Assembly (NCBI RefSeq): GCF_000633395.1
Contig: NZ_AYMU01000002.1
Location: 186,001 to 250,000 of the forward strand
DNA: 64,000 bases
Direction: 5' to 3'
Source of the DNA: Pseudomonas sp. PH1b
Lineage (GTDB): Bacteria > Pseudomonadota > Gammaproteobacteria > Pseudomonadales > Pseudomonadaceae
The position numbers and the translations under genes were made by a program. A model generated the notes under the pieces. The model was not told the DNA's origin, did not search any database, and saw only the letters and a program-made list of their open reading frames with translations. Numbering within the stretch: position 1 is the first letter of the stretch; the number at the start of each line of letters is the position of its first letter. Shown here piece by piece: positions 28,704 through 41,216 of this stretch.

Positions 28704-29398
28704 TCTTCGACTACAACGTCATCTATGACGCCTTGCCGCTGTATTTCAGCGGCCTGATGACCACCCTCAAGCTGCTGGCGCTATCGCTGTTCTTCGGCTT
28801 GCTGGTGGCCTTGCCTCTGGGTCTGATGCGGGTTTCCAAGCAGCCATTGGTGAACATGACGGCGTGGCTCTACACCTACGTGATCCGCGGCACGCCGATG
28901 CTGGTGCAGTTGTTCCTGATCTACTACGGCCTGGCCCAGTTCGAAGCGGTGCGCGAGAGTTTCCTCTGGCCATGGCTGTCCAGCGCGACCTTCTGTGCTT
29001 GCCTGGCCTTTGCCGTCAACACCAGCGCCTACACCGCTGAAATCATCGCCGGCAGCCTCAAGGCCACGCCCAATGGCGAGATCGAGGCGGCCAAGGCCAT
29101 GGGCATGTCGCGCTACAAGATGTACTGCCGGATTCTCCTGCCATCGGCCCTGCGCCGGGCGCTGCCGCAGTACAGCAACGAAGTGATCATGATGCTGCAG
29201 ACCACCAGTCTGGCGTCCATCGTCACCTTGATCGACATCACCGGTGCTGCACGTACGGTGAACGCGCAGTACTACCTGCCGTTCGAGGCCTACATCACTG
29301 CCGGCGTGTTCTACCTGTGCCTGACCTTTATCCTGGTGCGCCTGTTCAAGCTGGCCGAAGGCCGCTGGCTGCGTTACCTGGCGCCGCGGAAGCACTGA
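28700..29398 (+). CDS. aotM: Arginine/ornithine ABC transporter permease AotM
   Basis: This 232-residue permease subunit is homologous to AotQ, with the EAA loop EIEAAKAMGMSRYKMYCRILLPSALRRALPQYSNE (about 130-165) and a typical N-terminal TTLKLLALSLFFGLLVALPLG helix. Translational coupling to aotQ is likely from the overlapping ATGA. It forms the heterodimeric channel with AotQ. Confidence 0.95.
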   Translation: MIFDYNVIYDALPLYFSGLMTTLKLLALSLFFGLLVALPLGLMRVSKQPLVNMTAWLYTYVIRGTPMLVQLFLIYYGLAQFEAVRESFLWPWLSSATFCACLAFAVNTSAYTAEIIAGSLKATPNGEIEAAKAMGMSRYKMYCRILLPSALRRALPQYSNEVIMMLQTTSLASIVTLIDITGAARTVNAQYYLPFEAYITAGVFYLCLTFILVRLFKLAEGRWLRYLAPRKH

Positions 29399-29399
29399 C

Positions 29400-30512
29400 A
29401 TGCAACGTATTGATCATCCATTGCCCTGGAATCACCTGGGCAGCGAGCGCAGCATCTCGGTGTTCCGTTTCGGCAGCGGCGAGCGCAAGGCCTATATCCA
29501 GGCCAGCCTGCACGCTGACGAACTGCCCGGCATGCGCACCGCCTGGGAGCTGAAGAAGCGCCTGGCCGAGCTGGAAGCCCAGGGCCTCCTCAACGGCGTC
29601 ATCGAGCTGGTGCCGGTGGCCAACCCGCTGGGCCTGGGGCAGTTGCTGCAAGGCAATCACCAGGGGCGTTTCGAGGCTGGCAGCGGCAAGAACTTCAACC
29701 GTGACTTCGTCGAGTTGAGCGAGCCGGTTGGCCGGCGCCTGGAAGGGCGCCTGGGGGATGATCCGCACGCCAATGTGCGCCTGGTCCGCCAGGCCATGGC
29801 CGAGGTGTTGGCCGAGCTGCCTCCGGCGTCCAGTCAGTTGCAGGGCCTGCAACGTGTGCTCCTGGGGCATGCCTGCACCGCTGATGTGGTGCTGGACCTG
29901 CATTGCGATGCCGAAGCGGCCCTGCACATGTATGCCTTGCCGCAGCACTGGCCGCAGTGGCGTTCCCTGGCGGCGCACCTGGATGTCCGGGTTGGCCTGC
30001 TGGCGGAAGATTCCGGCGGCAGTTCGTTCGACGAGGCCTGTTCACTGCCTTGGCTGCGCCTGTCGCGACAGTTCCCCGAGGCGCAGATCCCCTTGGCTTG
30101 CCTGGCGACCACCCTTGAGTTGGGCGGCCAGGCTGACACTGGCCGCCCTCAGGCCGAGGCCCATGCCGAAGGCATCCTGGCGTTTCTGGCCGAGCAGGGG
30201 CTGATTGCCGGCGAGTGGCCGGCGCCCGGGCGTGAAGCCTGCGAAGGCATGCCCTTCGAAGGTACGCAACTGCTGTATGCGCCCCATCCCGGCGTGGTGA
30301 GCTTTCTGCGTCCAGCCGGTAGCTGGGTCGAAGTGGGCGAGCCGGTTTTTGAAGTGATTGATCCTCTATCCGATCGGGTCAGTACGGTGTGTGCTGGCAC
30401 CAGCGGCGTGTTGTTCGCCGTTGAGCGGCTGCGTTATGCCCAACCCGGTTTCTGGCTGGCCAAGGTGGCGGGGCGCGAAGCGCTGCGTCACGGGCGCTTG
30501 CTCAACGACTGA
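29400..30512 (+). CDS. aotO: AotO, succinylglutamate desuccinylase/aspartoacylase family protein
   Basis: This 370-residue zinc carboxypeptidase-like protein (AstE/AspA family) starts one base after the aotM stop. Likely zinc ligands are in QASLHADELPG (HxxE) and LDLHCDAEAALHMYAL. The C-terminal third resembles a biotinyl/lipoyl-type beta domain (PGVVSFLRPAGSWVEVGEPVFEVIDPL). P. aeruginosa aotO is in the same operon but was reported not to be needed for uptake, so the enzymatic role is unclear. Confidence 0.9.
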   Translation: MQRIDHPLPWNHLGSERSISVFRFGSGERKAYIQASLHADELPGMRTAWELKKRLAELEAQGLLNGVIELVPVANPLGLGQLLQGNHQGRFEAGSGKNFNRDFVELSEPVGRRLEGRLGDDPHANVRLVRQAMAEVLAELPPASSQLQGLQRVLLGHACTADVVLDLHCDAEAALHMYALPQHWPQWRSLAAHLDVRVGLLAEDSGGSSFDEACSLPWLRLSRQFPEAQIPLACLATTLELGGQADTGRPQAEAHAEGILAFLAEQGLIAGEWPAPGREACEGMPFEGTQLLYAPHPGVVSFLRPAGSWVEVGEPVFEVIDPLSDRVSTVCAGTSGVLFAVERLRYAQPGFWLAKVAGREALRHGRLLND

Positions 30513-30535
30513 CTGTTTTTGTGAGAACCGACCGC

Positions 30536-31300
30536 ATGTACAAACTTGAAGTCCAGGACCTGCATAAGCGCTATGGCAGTCATGAAGTGCTCAAGGGCGT
30601 GTCCCTGAAGGCCGCGGCTGGCGATGTGATCAGCATCATCGGCTCCAGTGGCTCCGGCAAAAGTACCTTCCTGCGCTGCATCAACCTGCTGGAGCAGCCT
30701 CATGCCGGCAAGATCCTGCTGAACAACGAAGAGTTGAAGCTGGTGCCCAACAAGGACGGTGCTCTGAAGGCTGCCGATCCCAAGCAGTTGCAGCGCATGC
30801 GCTCGCGCCTGTCGATGGTGTTCCAGCATTTCAACCTGTGGTCGCACATGACCGCGATTGAAAACATCATGGAGGCGCCGGTCCATGTGCTGGGCGTGTC
30901 CAAGTCTGAAGCCCGTGAAAAGGCCGAGCACTACCTGGCCAAGGTCGGCGTGGCCCATCGCAAGGATGCCTACCCGGGGCACATGTCCGGTGGCGAGCAG
31001 CAGCGCGTGGCGATTGCCCGGGCCCTGGCCATGGAACCTGAAGTCATGCTGTTCGACGAGCCGACCTCGGCCCTTGATCCGGAGCTGGTGGGCGACGTGC
31101 TGAAGGTCATGCAGGCCCTGGCCCAGGAGGGCCGGACCATGGTGGTGGTGACGCACGAAATGGGCTTTGCCCGTGAGGTTTCCAACCAGCTGGTGTTCCT
31201 GCACAAGGGCGTGGTGGAAGAGAGTGGCAACCCGCGGGAAGTGCTGGTCAACCCGCAATCAGAACGCTTGCAACAATTCCTCTCGGGCAGCCTCAAGTAA
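30536..31300 (+). CDS. aotP: Arginine/ornithine ABC transporter ATP-binding protein
   Basis: This 254-residue ATPase powers the AotQM channel. Walker A is IGSSGSGKSTFLR, the signature LSGG-type is MSGGEQQRVAIARAL, Walker B is VMLFDEPTSALDPE, and the switch His is VVTHEMGFA. The ATG at 30536 (MYKLEVQDLHKRYG) is preferred over the in-frame GTG at 30521 because homologues start at MYKLEV. Confidence 0.96.
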   Translation: MYKLEVQDLHKRYGSHEVLKGVSLKAAAGDVISIIGSSGSGKSTFLRCINLLEQPHAGKILLNNEELKLVPNKDGALKAADPKQLQRMRSRLSMVFQHFNLWSHMTAIENIMEAPVHVLGVSKSEAREKAEHYLAKVGVAHRKDAYPGHMSGGEQQRVAIARALAMEPEVMLFDEPTSALDPELVGDVLKVMQALAQEGRTMVVVTHEMGFAREVSNQLVFLHKGVVEESGNPREVLVNPQSERLQQFLSGSLK

Positions 31301-31314
31301 TAGCTCCCGTTGTG

Positions 31315-31365
31315 CACCAAATTAGGTCATGCTGCGCACCGCGCGCCAGATGGTCTAATTTGGTG
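31315..31365. promoter_or_regulatory. 11-bp inverted repeat between aotP and argR
   Basis: CACCAAATTAG (31315-31325) and CTAATTTGGTG (31355-31365) are perfect inverted copies separated by 29 bp, giving centres exactly 40 bp apart. They lie 14 bp after the aotP stop and 48 bp before argR. They could be paired operator sites or a long-loop hairpin. Confidence 0.6.
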
Positions 31366-31413
31366 GCTGCCGCCCTTGGCCTCTCACACTGTTTTTGTTT
31401 CGGATTGCCCGCC

Positions 31414-32394
31414 ATGACTGCCCATCGAATTGGTTTCCTGATTTGGCCCAGCACTAAAGCCTTGACGCTGGCGCTGGCCGAGGAGGCCTTGCGCGTTGCT
31501 CAGCGGGTGCACCCGGAAGTGGTCTACGAACTGGCCTTTCTCCAGGCCGAGGCAGCGGAGCCCGGAGCCTGGCAACTGCCGGGCGAGCCTTGGGCGGGCA
31601 AGCTCGAGGGGTGCCAGAAGCTCTTCCTGCTGGCGGATGAGCCGCCGGCGCCGATGAGCTCCGGCCTGAGCGCTGCCCTCAAGCAACTGGTGCGTGCCGG
31701 TTGTGTGATCGGCGGCCTGTCCGCCGGGGTATACCCCTTGGCCCAGCTGGGTTTGCTTGATGGTTACCGGGCGGCAGTGCATTGGCGTTGGCAGGATGAT
31801 TTTGCCGAGCGCTTTCCCAAGGTCATAGCCACCAGCCACCTGTTCGATTGGGACCGTGATCGCCTGACAGCCTGTGGCGGCATGTCGGTCCTGGACCTGT
31901 TGCTGGCGGTGCTGGCTCGGGATCATGGCGCCGAGCTTGCCGGTGCCGTCTCCGAGGAGCTGGTGGTGGAGCGCATTCGCGAGGGCGGCGAGCGCCAGCG
32001 CATTCCGTTGCAGAATCGCCTGGGCTCCAGTCATCCGAAGCTGACCCAGGCCGTGCTGTTGATGGAGGCGAACATCGAGGAGCCGCTGACCACCGACGAA
32101 ATCGCCCAGCATGTGTGCGTTTCGCGACGACAGCTGGAGCGGATCTTCAAGCAGTACCTGAATCGCGTGCCCAGCCAGTACTACCTGGAGCTGCGCCTGA
32201 ACAAGGCCCGGCAGATGTTGATGCAGACCAGCAAGTCGATCATCCAGATCGGCCTTTCCTGTGGCTTCTCCTCGGGGCCGCACTTCTCCAGCGCCTACCG
32301 CAACTTCTTTGGCGCCACTCCTCGTGAAGACCGCAACCAGCGGCGCAGCAGCAGTCCGTTCGAGCTGTCCTCGGTGCCTGCCGAGCGCGGTTGA
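31414..32394 (+). CDS. argR: Arginine-responsive regulator ArgR (AraC family)
   Basis: This 326-residue activator has an N-terminal DJ-1/PfpI-like domain (RIGFLIWPSTKALTLALAEEALRVAQ, about 5-180) with GCVIGGLSAGVYPLAQLGLLDG, and two C-terminal helix-turn-helices (EIAQHVCVSRRQLERIFKQYLN and IGLSCGFSSGPHFSSAYRNFFG). It corresponds to P. aeruginosa ArgR, which with L-arginine activates aot and aru and represses biosynthesis. The ATG at 31414 (MTAHRIGFL) is used; the longer frame starts in the inverted repeat. Confidence 0.95.
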   Translation: MTAHRIGFLIWPSTKALTLALAEEALRVAQRVHPEVVYELAFLQAEAAEPGAWQLPGEPWAGKLEGCQKLFLLADEPPAPMSSGLSAALKQLVRAGCVIGGLSAGVYPLAQLGLLDGYRAAVHWRWQDDFAERFPKVIATSHLFDWDRDRLTACGGMSVLDLLLAVLARDHGAELAGAVSEELVVERIREGGERQRIPLQNRLGSSHPKLTQAVLLMEANIEEPLTTDEIAQHVCVSRRQLERIFKQYLNRVPSQYYLELRLNKARQMLMQTSKSIIQIGLSCGFSSGPHFSSAYRNFFGATPREDRNQRRSSSPFELSSVPAERG

Positions 32395-32705
32395 TGGCCG
32401 GTGGCCTGTCGGCCAGGCTCCGCTGTTCTATTTCTCGCCAGCCTTGCATGAGCTCGCGGCCATGGGCGCCGACATTCCTTCGATGTGAGTCGCATCCTGG
32501 CTGAGGCGCTAGTGCTTTCCGGCGGCTTGCAGGTTTCGGTGTTGCCTGTGGTAGGGGCACGGCTCGGCTGTTGGTCGGTGGCTGGCGGGCGAGGTGCAGC
32601 CTTTGCCACAGCTCATAACTATCCAGATCATTCATGCAATCAAATTCCCGGCAAACCTGCCGCTGGAGCGGTGCGCAGTTTAAACTGCGCCTTTGCGACG
32701 CTATT

Positions 32706-32721
32706 TGTCGCATTGCCATAA
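32706..32721 (+). promoter_or_regulatory. ArgR box 1 upstream of aruC
   Basis: TGTCGC-ATTGCCAT-AA fits the TGTCGC-N8-AA consensus perfectly. Confidence 0.65.
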
Positions 32722-32751
32722 ACCCGCTTGAAACCGGGGTTGGCGCTATAA

Positions 32752-34071
<1,320 letters not shown>

Positions 34072-34131
34072 TCCAGGCGGCGGTACCCCTCGGTGCCGGC
34101 CTCTGACGGCCGGCGTCGAGCCTAATTCCTG

Positions 34132-34156
34132 TGCCGGGTTGTCCCGGCATTTTTTT
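34132..34156 (+). terminator. Intra-operon terminator between aruC and aruF
   Basis: TGCCGGG-TTGT-CCCGGCA (34132-34149) followed by seven T is a textbook terminator placed inside the aru operon. A second G+C hairpin (GCCGGCC/GGCCGGC) lies at about 34095-34114. It probably lowers expression of aruF onward, or an extra promoter follows. Confidence 0.85.
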
Positions 34157-34204
34157 CCCTGAGTCGGACGGTTTCCGACCTGTTTTAGAGTAAGGAGTGA
34201 CACC

Positions 34205-35224
34205 ATGCTGGTGATGCGCCCCGCGCAAATGGCTGATCTGGGCGAGGTACAGCGTCTGGCTGCAGACAGCCCGATCGGTGTCACCTCCTTGCCGGATGAT
34301 GTGGACCGCCTGAGCGACAAGATCGCCGCCAGCGAAGCTTCGTTTGCCGCTGAGGTGAGCTTCAATGGCGAGGAAAGCTATTTCTTCGTCCTCGAAGACA
34401 GTGCCAGCGGCAAGCTGGTGGGCTGCTCGGCGATTGTCGCTTCGGCGGGCTATTCCGAACCTTTCTACAGCTTTCGCAATGAAACCTTCGTCCATGCCTC
34501 CCGCGAGCTGAAGATCCACAACAAGATCCACGTCCTGTCGCAGTGCCATGACCTCACCGGCAACAGCCTGCTGACCAGCTTCTACGTGGTTCCGGAGCTG
34601 GTGGGTTCGCCCTGGTCCGAGCTCAACTCCCGGGGCCGCCTGCTGTTTGTCGCCAGCCACCCGGAGCGCTTCGCCGACTCGGTGGTGACCGAGATCGTCG
34701 GCTACAGCGACGAACACGGCGACTCGCCGTTCTGGGACGCCATCGGTCGCAACTTCTTCGACCTCAACTACGCCGAGGCCGAACGCCTGTGCGGGCTGAA
34801 GAGCCGGACCTTCCTCGCCGAGCTGATGCCCCATTACCCGATCTACGTGCCGTTGCTGCCGGACGCAGCCCAGGAAGCCATGGGCCAGGTGCATCCGCGG
34901 GCGCAGATCACCTTCGACATCCTGATGCGCGAAGGTTTTGAAACCGATCACTACATCGACATTTTCGACGGTGGCCCGACCCTGCATGCGCGCGTCACGG
35001 GGATTCGCTCGATTGCCCAGAGCCGCGTAGTGCCGGTGAAAATTGGCGAGGCGACCAAGGGCGGCGGGCGCCAGTACCTGGTGTCCAACGGCCAGTTGCA
35101 GGATTACCGTGCAGTGCTGCTGGAGCTGGACTACGCGCCCGGCAAGCCGGTGACCCTGGACCTGGAGGCGGCCGAAGCCCTGGGCGTCGGCGAGGGTGCC
35201 AGTGTGCGCCTGGTGGCGGTTTAA
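34205..35224 (+). CDS. aruF: Arginine N-succinyltransferase, alpha subunit
   Basis: This 339-residue acyltransferase (GNAT-like AstA family) succinylates L-arginine with succinyl-CoA, committing it to the AST pathway. It starts MLVMRPAQMADLGEVQRLAAD with a good ribosome site (AAGGAG). It is paralogous to AruG along its length, with the shared block DENG/DEHGDSPFWDAIGRNFF; the two form the heteromeric enzyme. Confidence 0.96.
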   Translation: MLVMRPAQMADLGEVQRLAADSPIGVTSLPDDVDRLSDKIAASEASFAAEVSFNGEESYFFVLEDSASGKLVGCSAIVASAGYSEPFYSFRNETFVHASRELKIHNKIHVLSQCHDLTGNSLLTSFYVVPELVGSPWSELNSRGRLLFVASHPERFADSVVTEIVGYSDEHGDSPFWDAIGRNFFDLNYAEAERLCGLKSRTFLAELMPHYPIYVPLLPDAAQEAMGQVHPRAQITFDILMREGFETDHYIDIFDGGPTLHARVTGIRSIAQSRVVPVKIGEATKGGGRQYLVSNGQLQDYRAVLLELDYAPGKPVTLDLEAAEALGVGEGASVRLVAV

Positions 35225-35308
35225 CGCCTGCTTCCACTGACTGGAAAGCAAGCCTGGAAACAGCGAGTTTCGCGGGGGCCGTCAGCGGCCTTCGTCTGAG
35301 GAGATAGC

Positions 35309-37800
<2,492 letters not shown>

Positions 37801-37830
37801 TTTGAGTGTGCGGGGAGGCCCTTTGGGTCT

Positions 37831-37896
37831 CATTGCCGGCAGGCCAGCTCCCTTGGGGGGCGGTTGCCGGCGGTCGAGCGCTACGCGCTCGCGATG
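37831..37896. repeat. Degenerate REPIN-like pair in the aru operon
   Basis: On the minus strand 37831-37853 reads GGGAGCTGGCCTGCCGGCAA followed by TG, close to the Pseudomonas REP core (GGGAGC..GCTTGC..GCGATG). On the plus strand 37875-37896 is a second REP-like hairpin, CGAGCGC-TAC-GCGCTCG followed by CGATG. The two are inverted relative to each other, the layout of a REPIN. Both are diverged. Confidence 0.5.
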
Positions 37897-37941
37897 TGTG
37901 GAAACTGATGCCGATAACAACAGATTCGTGGAGCCTCGCTG

Positions 37942-39288
37942 ATGAAATCCTATGAAGTCAATTTTGACGGGCTAGTGGGGCCGACCCATAACTATGGCGG
38001 TTTGTCCTACGGCAACGTCGCCTCCCAGAGCAACAGCCAGCAAGGCTCCAATCCCAGGGAAGCGGCGCTGCAAGGCCTGGCGAAAATGAAAGCGCTGATG
38101 GAAATGGGCTTCCAGCAAGGCGTGCTCGCCCCGCAAGAGCGCCCGGACGTGGCCGCCCTGCGCAACCTGGGTTTTGCCGGAACAGACGCCCAAGTCATCC
38201 AGCAAGCCGCCAAGCAGGCGATGCCATTGCTGGTTGCCAGTTGCTCGGCTTCGAGCATGTGGGTGGCCAACGCCGCCACGGTCAGTCCGAGTGCCGACAC
38301 CGCCGACGGCCGCGTGCATTTCACAGCTGCCAATCTCAACTGCAAGTACCACCGCAGCATCGAGCACCCGACCACCAGCCGTGTGCTGGGGGCGATGTTC
38401 GCCGACCAGAAGCACTTCGCTCATCACGCGGCCTTGCCGGCGGTGGCGCAGTTCGGCGATGAAGGTGCGGCCAACCACACACGCTTCTGCCGTGACTATG
38501 GCGAGGCCGGCGTGGAGTTTTTCGTCTTCGGTCGCAGTGCTTTCGATACTCGCTACCCGGCGCCGCAGAAATACCCGGCGCGCCAGACCCTGGAAGCTTC
38601 CCAGGCGGTGGCTCGGCTGCATGGCCTGAGCGAGGAGGGCGTGGTCTATGCCCAGCAGAACCCTTCGGTGATCGACCAGGGCGTGTTCCATAACGACGTG
38701 ATCGCGGTGGGCAATGGCGAGGTGCTGTTCTATCACGAGGACGCCTTCCTCGAGACCGAGAAGATGCTTGCCGAGCTGCAAGGCAAGCTGGGCAAGCGCG
38801 GCGGCAACTTCCAGTCGATCTGCGTGCCGCGCTCGCAGGTGACAGTGGAAGACGCTGTGCGCTCCTACCTGTTCAACAGCCAGCTGCTGTCCCGTGCCGA
38901 CGGCTCGATGCTGTTGATCGTGCCGGAAGAGTGCCGGGGCAACGAACGAGTCTGGCAATACCTGCAAGGCCTCACCAGCTCCGGTGGCCTGATTCGTGAG
39001 GTGAAGGTCTTCGACCTCAAGCAGAGCATGCAAAATGGCGGTGGCCCGGCATGCCTGCGCTTGCGCGTGGCGCTCAATGAAACTGAGCTGGCCGCGGTCA
39101 ATCCCGGGGTTATCATGACCGCGCCGTTGTACGACACCCTGACCCAGTGGGTCGGCAAGCACTACCGTGACCGCCTCAGCGAAAGTGACCTGGTGGACCC
39201 GCAGTTGCTGCTTGAGTGCCGGACGGCACTGGATGAACTGACCCAGATCCTTAAACTGGGCGCGGTTTATCCCTTCCAGATCAATTGA
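37942..39288 (+). CDS. aruB: N-succinylarginine dihydrolase
   Basis: This 448-residue amidinotransferase-fold enzyme converts N2-succinylarginine to N2-succinylornithine with release of NH3 and CO2 (step 2 of AST; also astB). It starts [25 protein letters not shown], a family hallmark. The nucleophile Cys is expected in [13 protein letters not shown], with catalytic His in [28 protein letters not shown]. Ribosome site GTGGAGCC. Confidence 0.97.
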   Translation: MKSYEVNFDGLVGPTHNYGGLSYGNVASQSNSQQGSNPREAALQGLAKMKALMEMGFQQGVLAPQERPDVAALRNLGFAGTDAQVIQQAAKQAMPLLVASCSASSMWVANAATVSPSADTADGRVHFTAANLNCKYHRSIEHPTTSRVLGAMFADQKHFAHHAALPAVAQFGDEGAANHTRFCRDYGEAGVEFFVFGRSAFDTRYPAPQKYPARQTLEASQAVARLHGLSEEGVVYAQQNPSVIDQGVFHNDVIAVGNGEVLFYHEDAFLETEKMLAELQGKLGKRGGNFQSICVPRSQVTVEDAVRSYLFNSQLLSRADGSMLLIVPEECRGNERVWQYLQGLTSSGGLIREVKVFDLKQSMQNGGGPACLRLRVALNETELAAVNPGVIMTAPLYDTLTQWVGKHYRDRLSESDLVDPQLLLECRTALDELTQILKLGAVYPFQIN

Positions 39289-39344
39289 AAGCCCGCGCCC
39301 GGCGATACCGGGCGCGCAGCTTCACCCCAGATGAGAACTGACCC

Positions 39345-39632
39345 ATGAGCGATACCCTGCAGCTGATCCTTGAAGACACCGACGGCACTCAGCTGGAAAC
39401 TTCCTGCACCCGCTTCGCCGTGCTGTGGCAGGGCAAGGAAGTGTGGATCCAGCAGGACGGCCGCGGCCAACTGCTGATCGGCGTGGACGTGGAGGAGGGT
39501 GACGCGGAATACGCCAGCCTGCTGCTGCGCCCACTGGCGACCAACCTGGTCAGCCTGCAACTGGAAATGGAGCCGGCCGACGCCGGTGACGAAGATCACG
39601 TGCACGGCCCTGACTGCGGCCACGCTCACTAA
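39345..39632 (+). CDS. Small conserved protein in the aru operon with His-rich tail
   Basis: This 95-residue acidic protein of unknown function lies between aruB and aruE, as does PA0900 in P. aeruginosa (from memory). The body is beta-rich (LQLILEDTDGTQLETSCTRFAVLWQGKEVWIQQDGRGQLLIGVDV); the C terminus is HVHGPDCGHAH, a possible metal-binding tail with four His and one Cys. Spacing is 12 bp to aruE, so it is co-expressed with it. It could deliver or sense zinc for the zinc enzyme AruE; that is speculation. Confidence 0.8.
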   Translation: MSDTLQLILEDTDGTQLETSCTRFAVLWQGKEVWIQQDGRGQLLIGVDVEEGDAEYASLLLRPLATNLVSLQLEMEPADAGDEDHVHGPDCGHAH

Positions 39633-39644
39633 GGAAGCCGCGCT

Positions 39645-40655
39645 ATGCTCGCCCTCGGCAAACTGCTTGAACTGACCCTCGCCGGCCGCGAACCGGCAGA
39701 GAAGACTCAACTGACTGTCGACGGCGTGCGCATGCGCTGGCTGAGCGAGGGTGCGCTGGAAGTGCGGCCGCCCGAGGCTCGCGATAACGGCCTGGACCTG
39801 CTGCTGTCAGCGGGAATCCATGGCAATGAGACGGCTCCCATCGAGCTGCTCGACCGTCTGTTGCATGACATTGCCCGGGGTGATCTCAAGCCCCGCGCAC
39901 GTATCCTGTTCCTGTTCGGCAACCCCGAGGCCATGCGCCGCGGCGAGCGTTTCGTCGAGCAGGACGTCAACCGGCTGTTCAACGGCCGGCATGAATCAAG
40001 CAGCGGCGCCGAAGCGCTGCGGGCCTGTGAACTGGAGCGCCTGGCGGCGAGTTTTTTCAGCCTGGCGGATCGTCAGCGGTTGCACTACGACCTGCATACG
40101 GCAATCCGTGGTTCGAAGATCGAGCAGTTCGCCCTGTACCCCTGGAAACACGGGCGCCAGCATTCGCGTCGTGAACTGGCCCGCCTGCGGGCAGCCGGCA
40201 TGGAAGCGGTGCTGCTGCAGAACAAGCCGTCGATCGTCTTCAGTGCCTATACCTATGATCAGCTGGGGGCCGAGGCTTTTACCCTTGAGCTGGGCAAGGC
40301 GCGGCCTTTCGGGCAGAACCAGGGGGTCAATGTCGAGCGCCTGGAAACCCGTCTCAAGCAGATCATCGATGGTACCGAGCCGCCGGCCGAGCAGGACAGC
40401 CTCGAAGGGCTGAAGCTGTTCAGCGTGGCTCGGGAAGTCATCAAGCACAGTGACAGCTTCCACCTGCATCTGCCGGCGGACATCGAAAACTTTTCCGAGT
40501 TGGAAGTGGGCTACTTGCTGGCCGAGGACATCGCCCAGACCCGTTGGGTGATCGAGGAAGAGGGGGCGCGGATCATTTTTCCCAATCCCAAGGTGAAGAA
40601 TGGCTTGCGCGCGGGGATCCTGATCGTGCCGACCACGGCCGACGGCCTGGCCTGA
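39645..40655 (+). CDS. aruE: Succinylglutamate desuccinylase
   Basis: This 336-residue zinc carboxypeptidase-like enzyme completes the AST pathway by cleaving N-succinylglutamate to succinate and glutamate (also astE). Zinc ligands are in [15 protein letters not shown] (HxxE) and [21 protein letters not shown]. AruE is homologous to AotO upstream. Ribosome site AAGGAAG. A G+C hairpin follows the stop. Confidence 0.96.
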   Translation: MLALGKLLELTLAGREPAEKTQLTVDGVRMRWLSEGALEVRPPEARDNGLDLLLSAGIHGNETAPIELLDRLLHDIARGDLKPRARILFLFGNPEAMRRGERFVEQDVNRLFNGRHESSSGAEALRACELERLAASFFSLADRQRLHYDLHTAIRGSKIEQFALYPWKHGRQHSRRELARLRAAGMEAVLLQNKPSIVFSAYTYDQLGAEAFTLELGKARPFGQNQGVNVERLETRLKQIIDGTEPPAEQDSLEGLKLFSVAREVIKHSDSFHLHLPADIENFSELEVGYLLAEDIAQTRWVIEEEGARIIFPNPKVKNGLRAGILIVPTTADGLA

Positions 40656-40669
40656 GTTTGCAGCGGCAG

Positions 40670-40694
40670 GATTCCCCTGTCAGGCAGGGGAATC
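40670..40694 (+). terminator. Terminator-like hairpin after aruE
   Basis: GATTCCCCTG (40670-40679) pairs perfectly with CAGGGGAATC (40685-40694). It is followed by TTGCTTC, a weak T-tract, and lies between convergent aruE and ribH. Confidence 0.7.
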
Positions 40695-40706
40695 TTGCTT
40701 CAGCGC

Positions 40707-41216
40707 TTAAATCGCGACCGCACGCTGCTCGTTGCGGCGTAAGGCGCGAGTCTTCTGCAGGGTGTCGGCGCAGGTTTTCGCCGCTTCCTGGCCCTTGTGC
40801 ACAAAGTGCTCGAAGAAGAACTTCTGGTGTTCATCGCCCGCATGGAAGTGATGCGGGGTCAGCACCACGGAGAACACCGGCACTTCGGTTTCCAGCTGCA
40901 CTTGCATCAGGCCGCTGATCACCGATTGGGCGACGAACTCATGGCGGTAGATGCCGCCGTCCACCACCAGGCCGGCCGCGACGATACCGGTGTAGCGACC
41001 GGACTTGGCCAGCAGCTTGGCGTGCAGGGGGATTTCGAAGGCGCCGCCCACTTCGAAGAAGTCGATATCGCTTTCCTGGTAACCCTGGGCGAGCATTTCA
41101 GTGACGAAGCCTTGACGGCTCTGATCGACGATTTCCTTGTGCCAGCAGGCCTGGATAAAGGCGACGCGCTCGTTGGGGTGGTGTTTGCTTTTGCTGTCGA
41201 TTGCAGTGGGTTGCAT
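40707..41216 (-). CDS. ribH: 6,7-dimethyl-8-ribityllumazine synthase (type II, riboswitch-controlled)
   Basis: This 169-residue lumazine synthase joins 3,4-dihydroxybutanone phosphate with 5-amino-6-ribitylaminouracil, the penultimate step of riboflavin synthesis. It has VAFIQACWHKEIVDQSRQGF at the N terminus, GAFEIPLHAKLLAKSG for substrate phosphate/backbone binding, and the catalytic His in VVLTPHHFHAGDEHQKFF. The sequence is the RibH2-like type, with a distinctive long C-terminal tail. It is monocistronic under an FMN riboswitch and lies between aruE and ltaE, outside any rib cluster. Confidence 0.9.
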   Translation of the reverse strand: MQPTAIDSKSKHHPNERVAFIQACWHKEIVDQSRQGFVTEMLAQGYQESDIDFFEVGGAFEIPLHAKLLAKSGRYTGIVAAGLVVDGGIYRHEFVAQSVISGLMQVQLETEVPVFSVVLTPHHFHAGDEHQKFFFEHFVHKGQEAAKTCADTLQKTRALRRNEQRAVAI

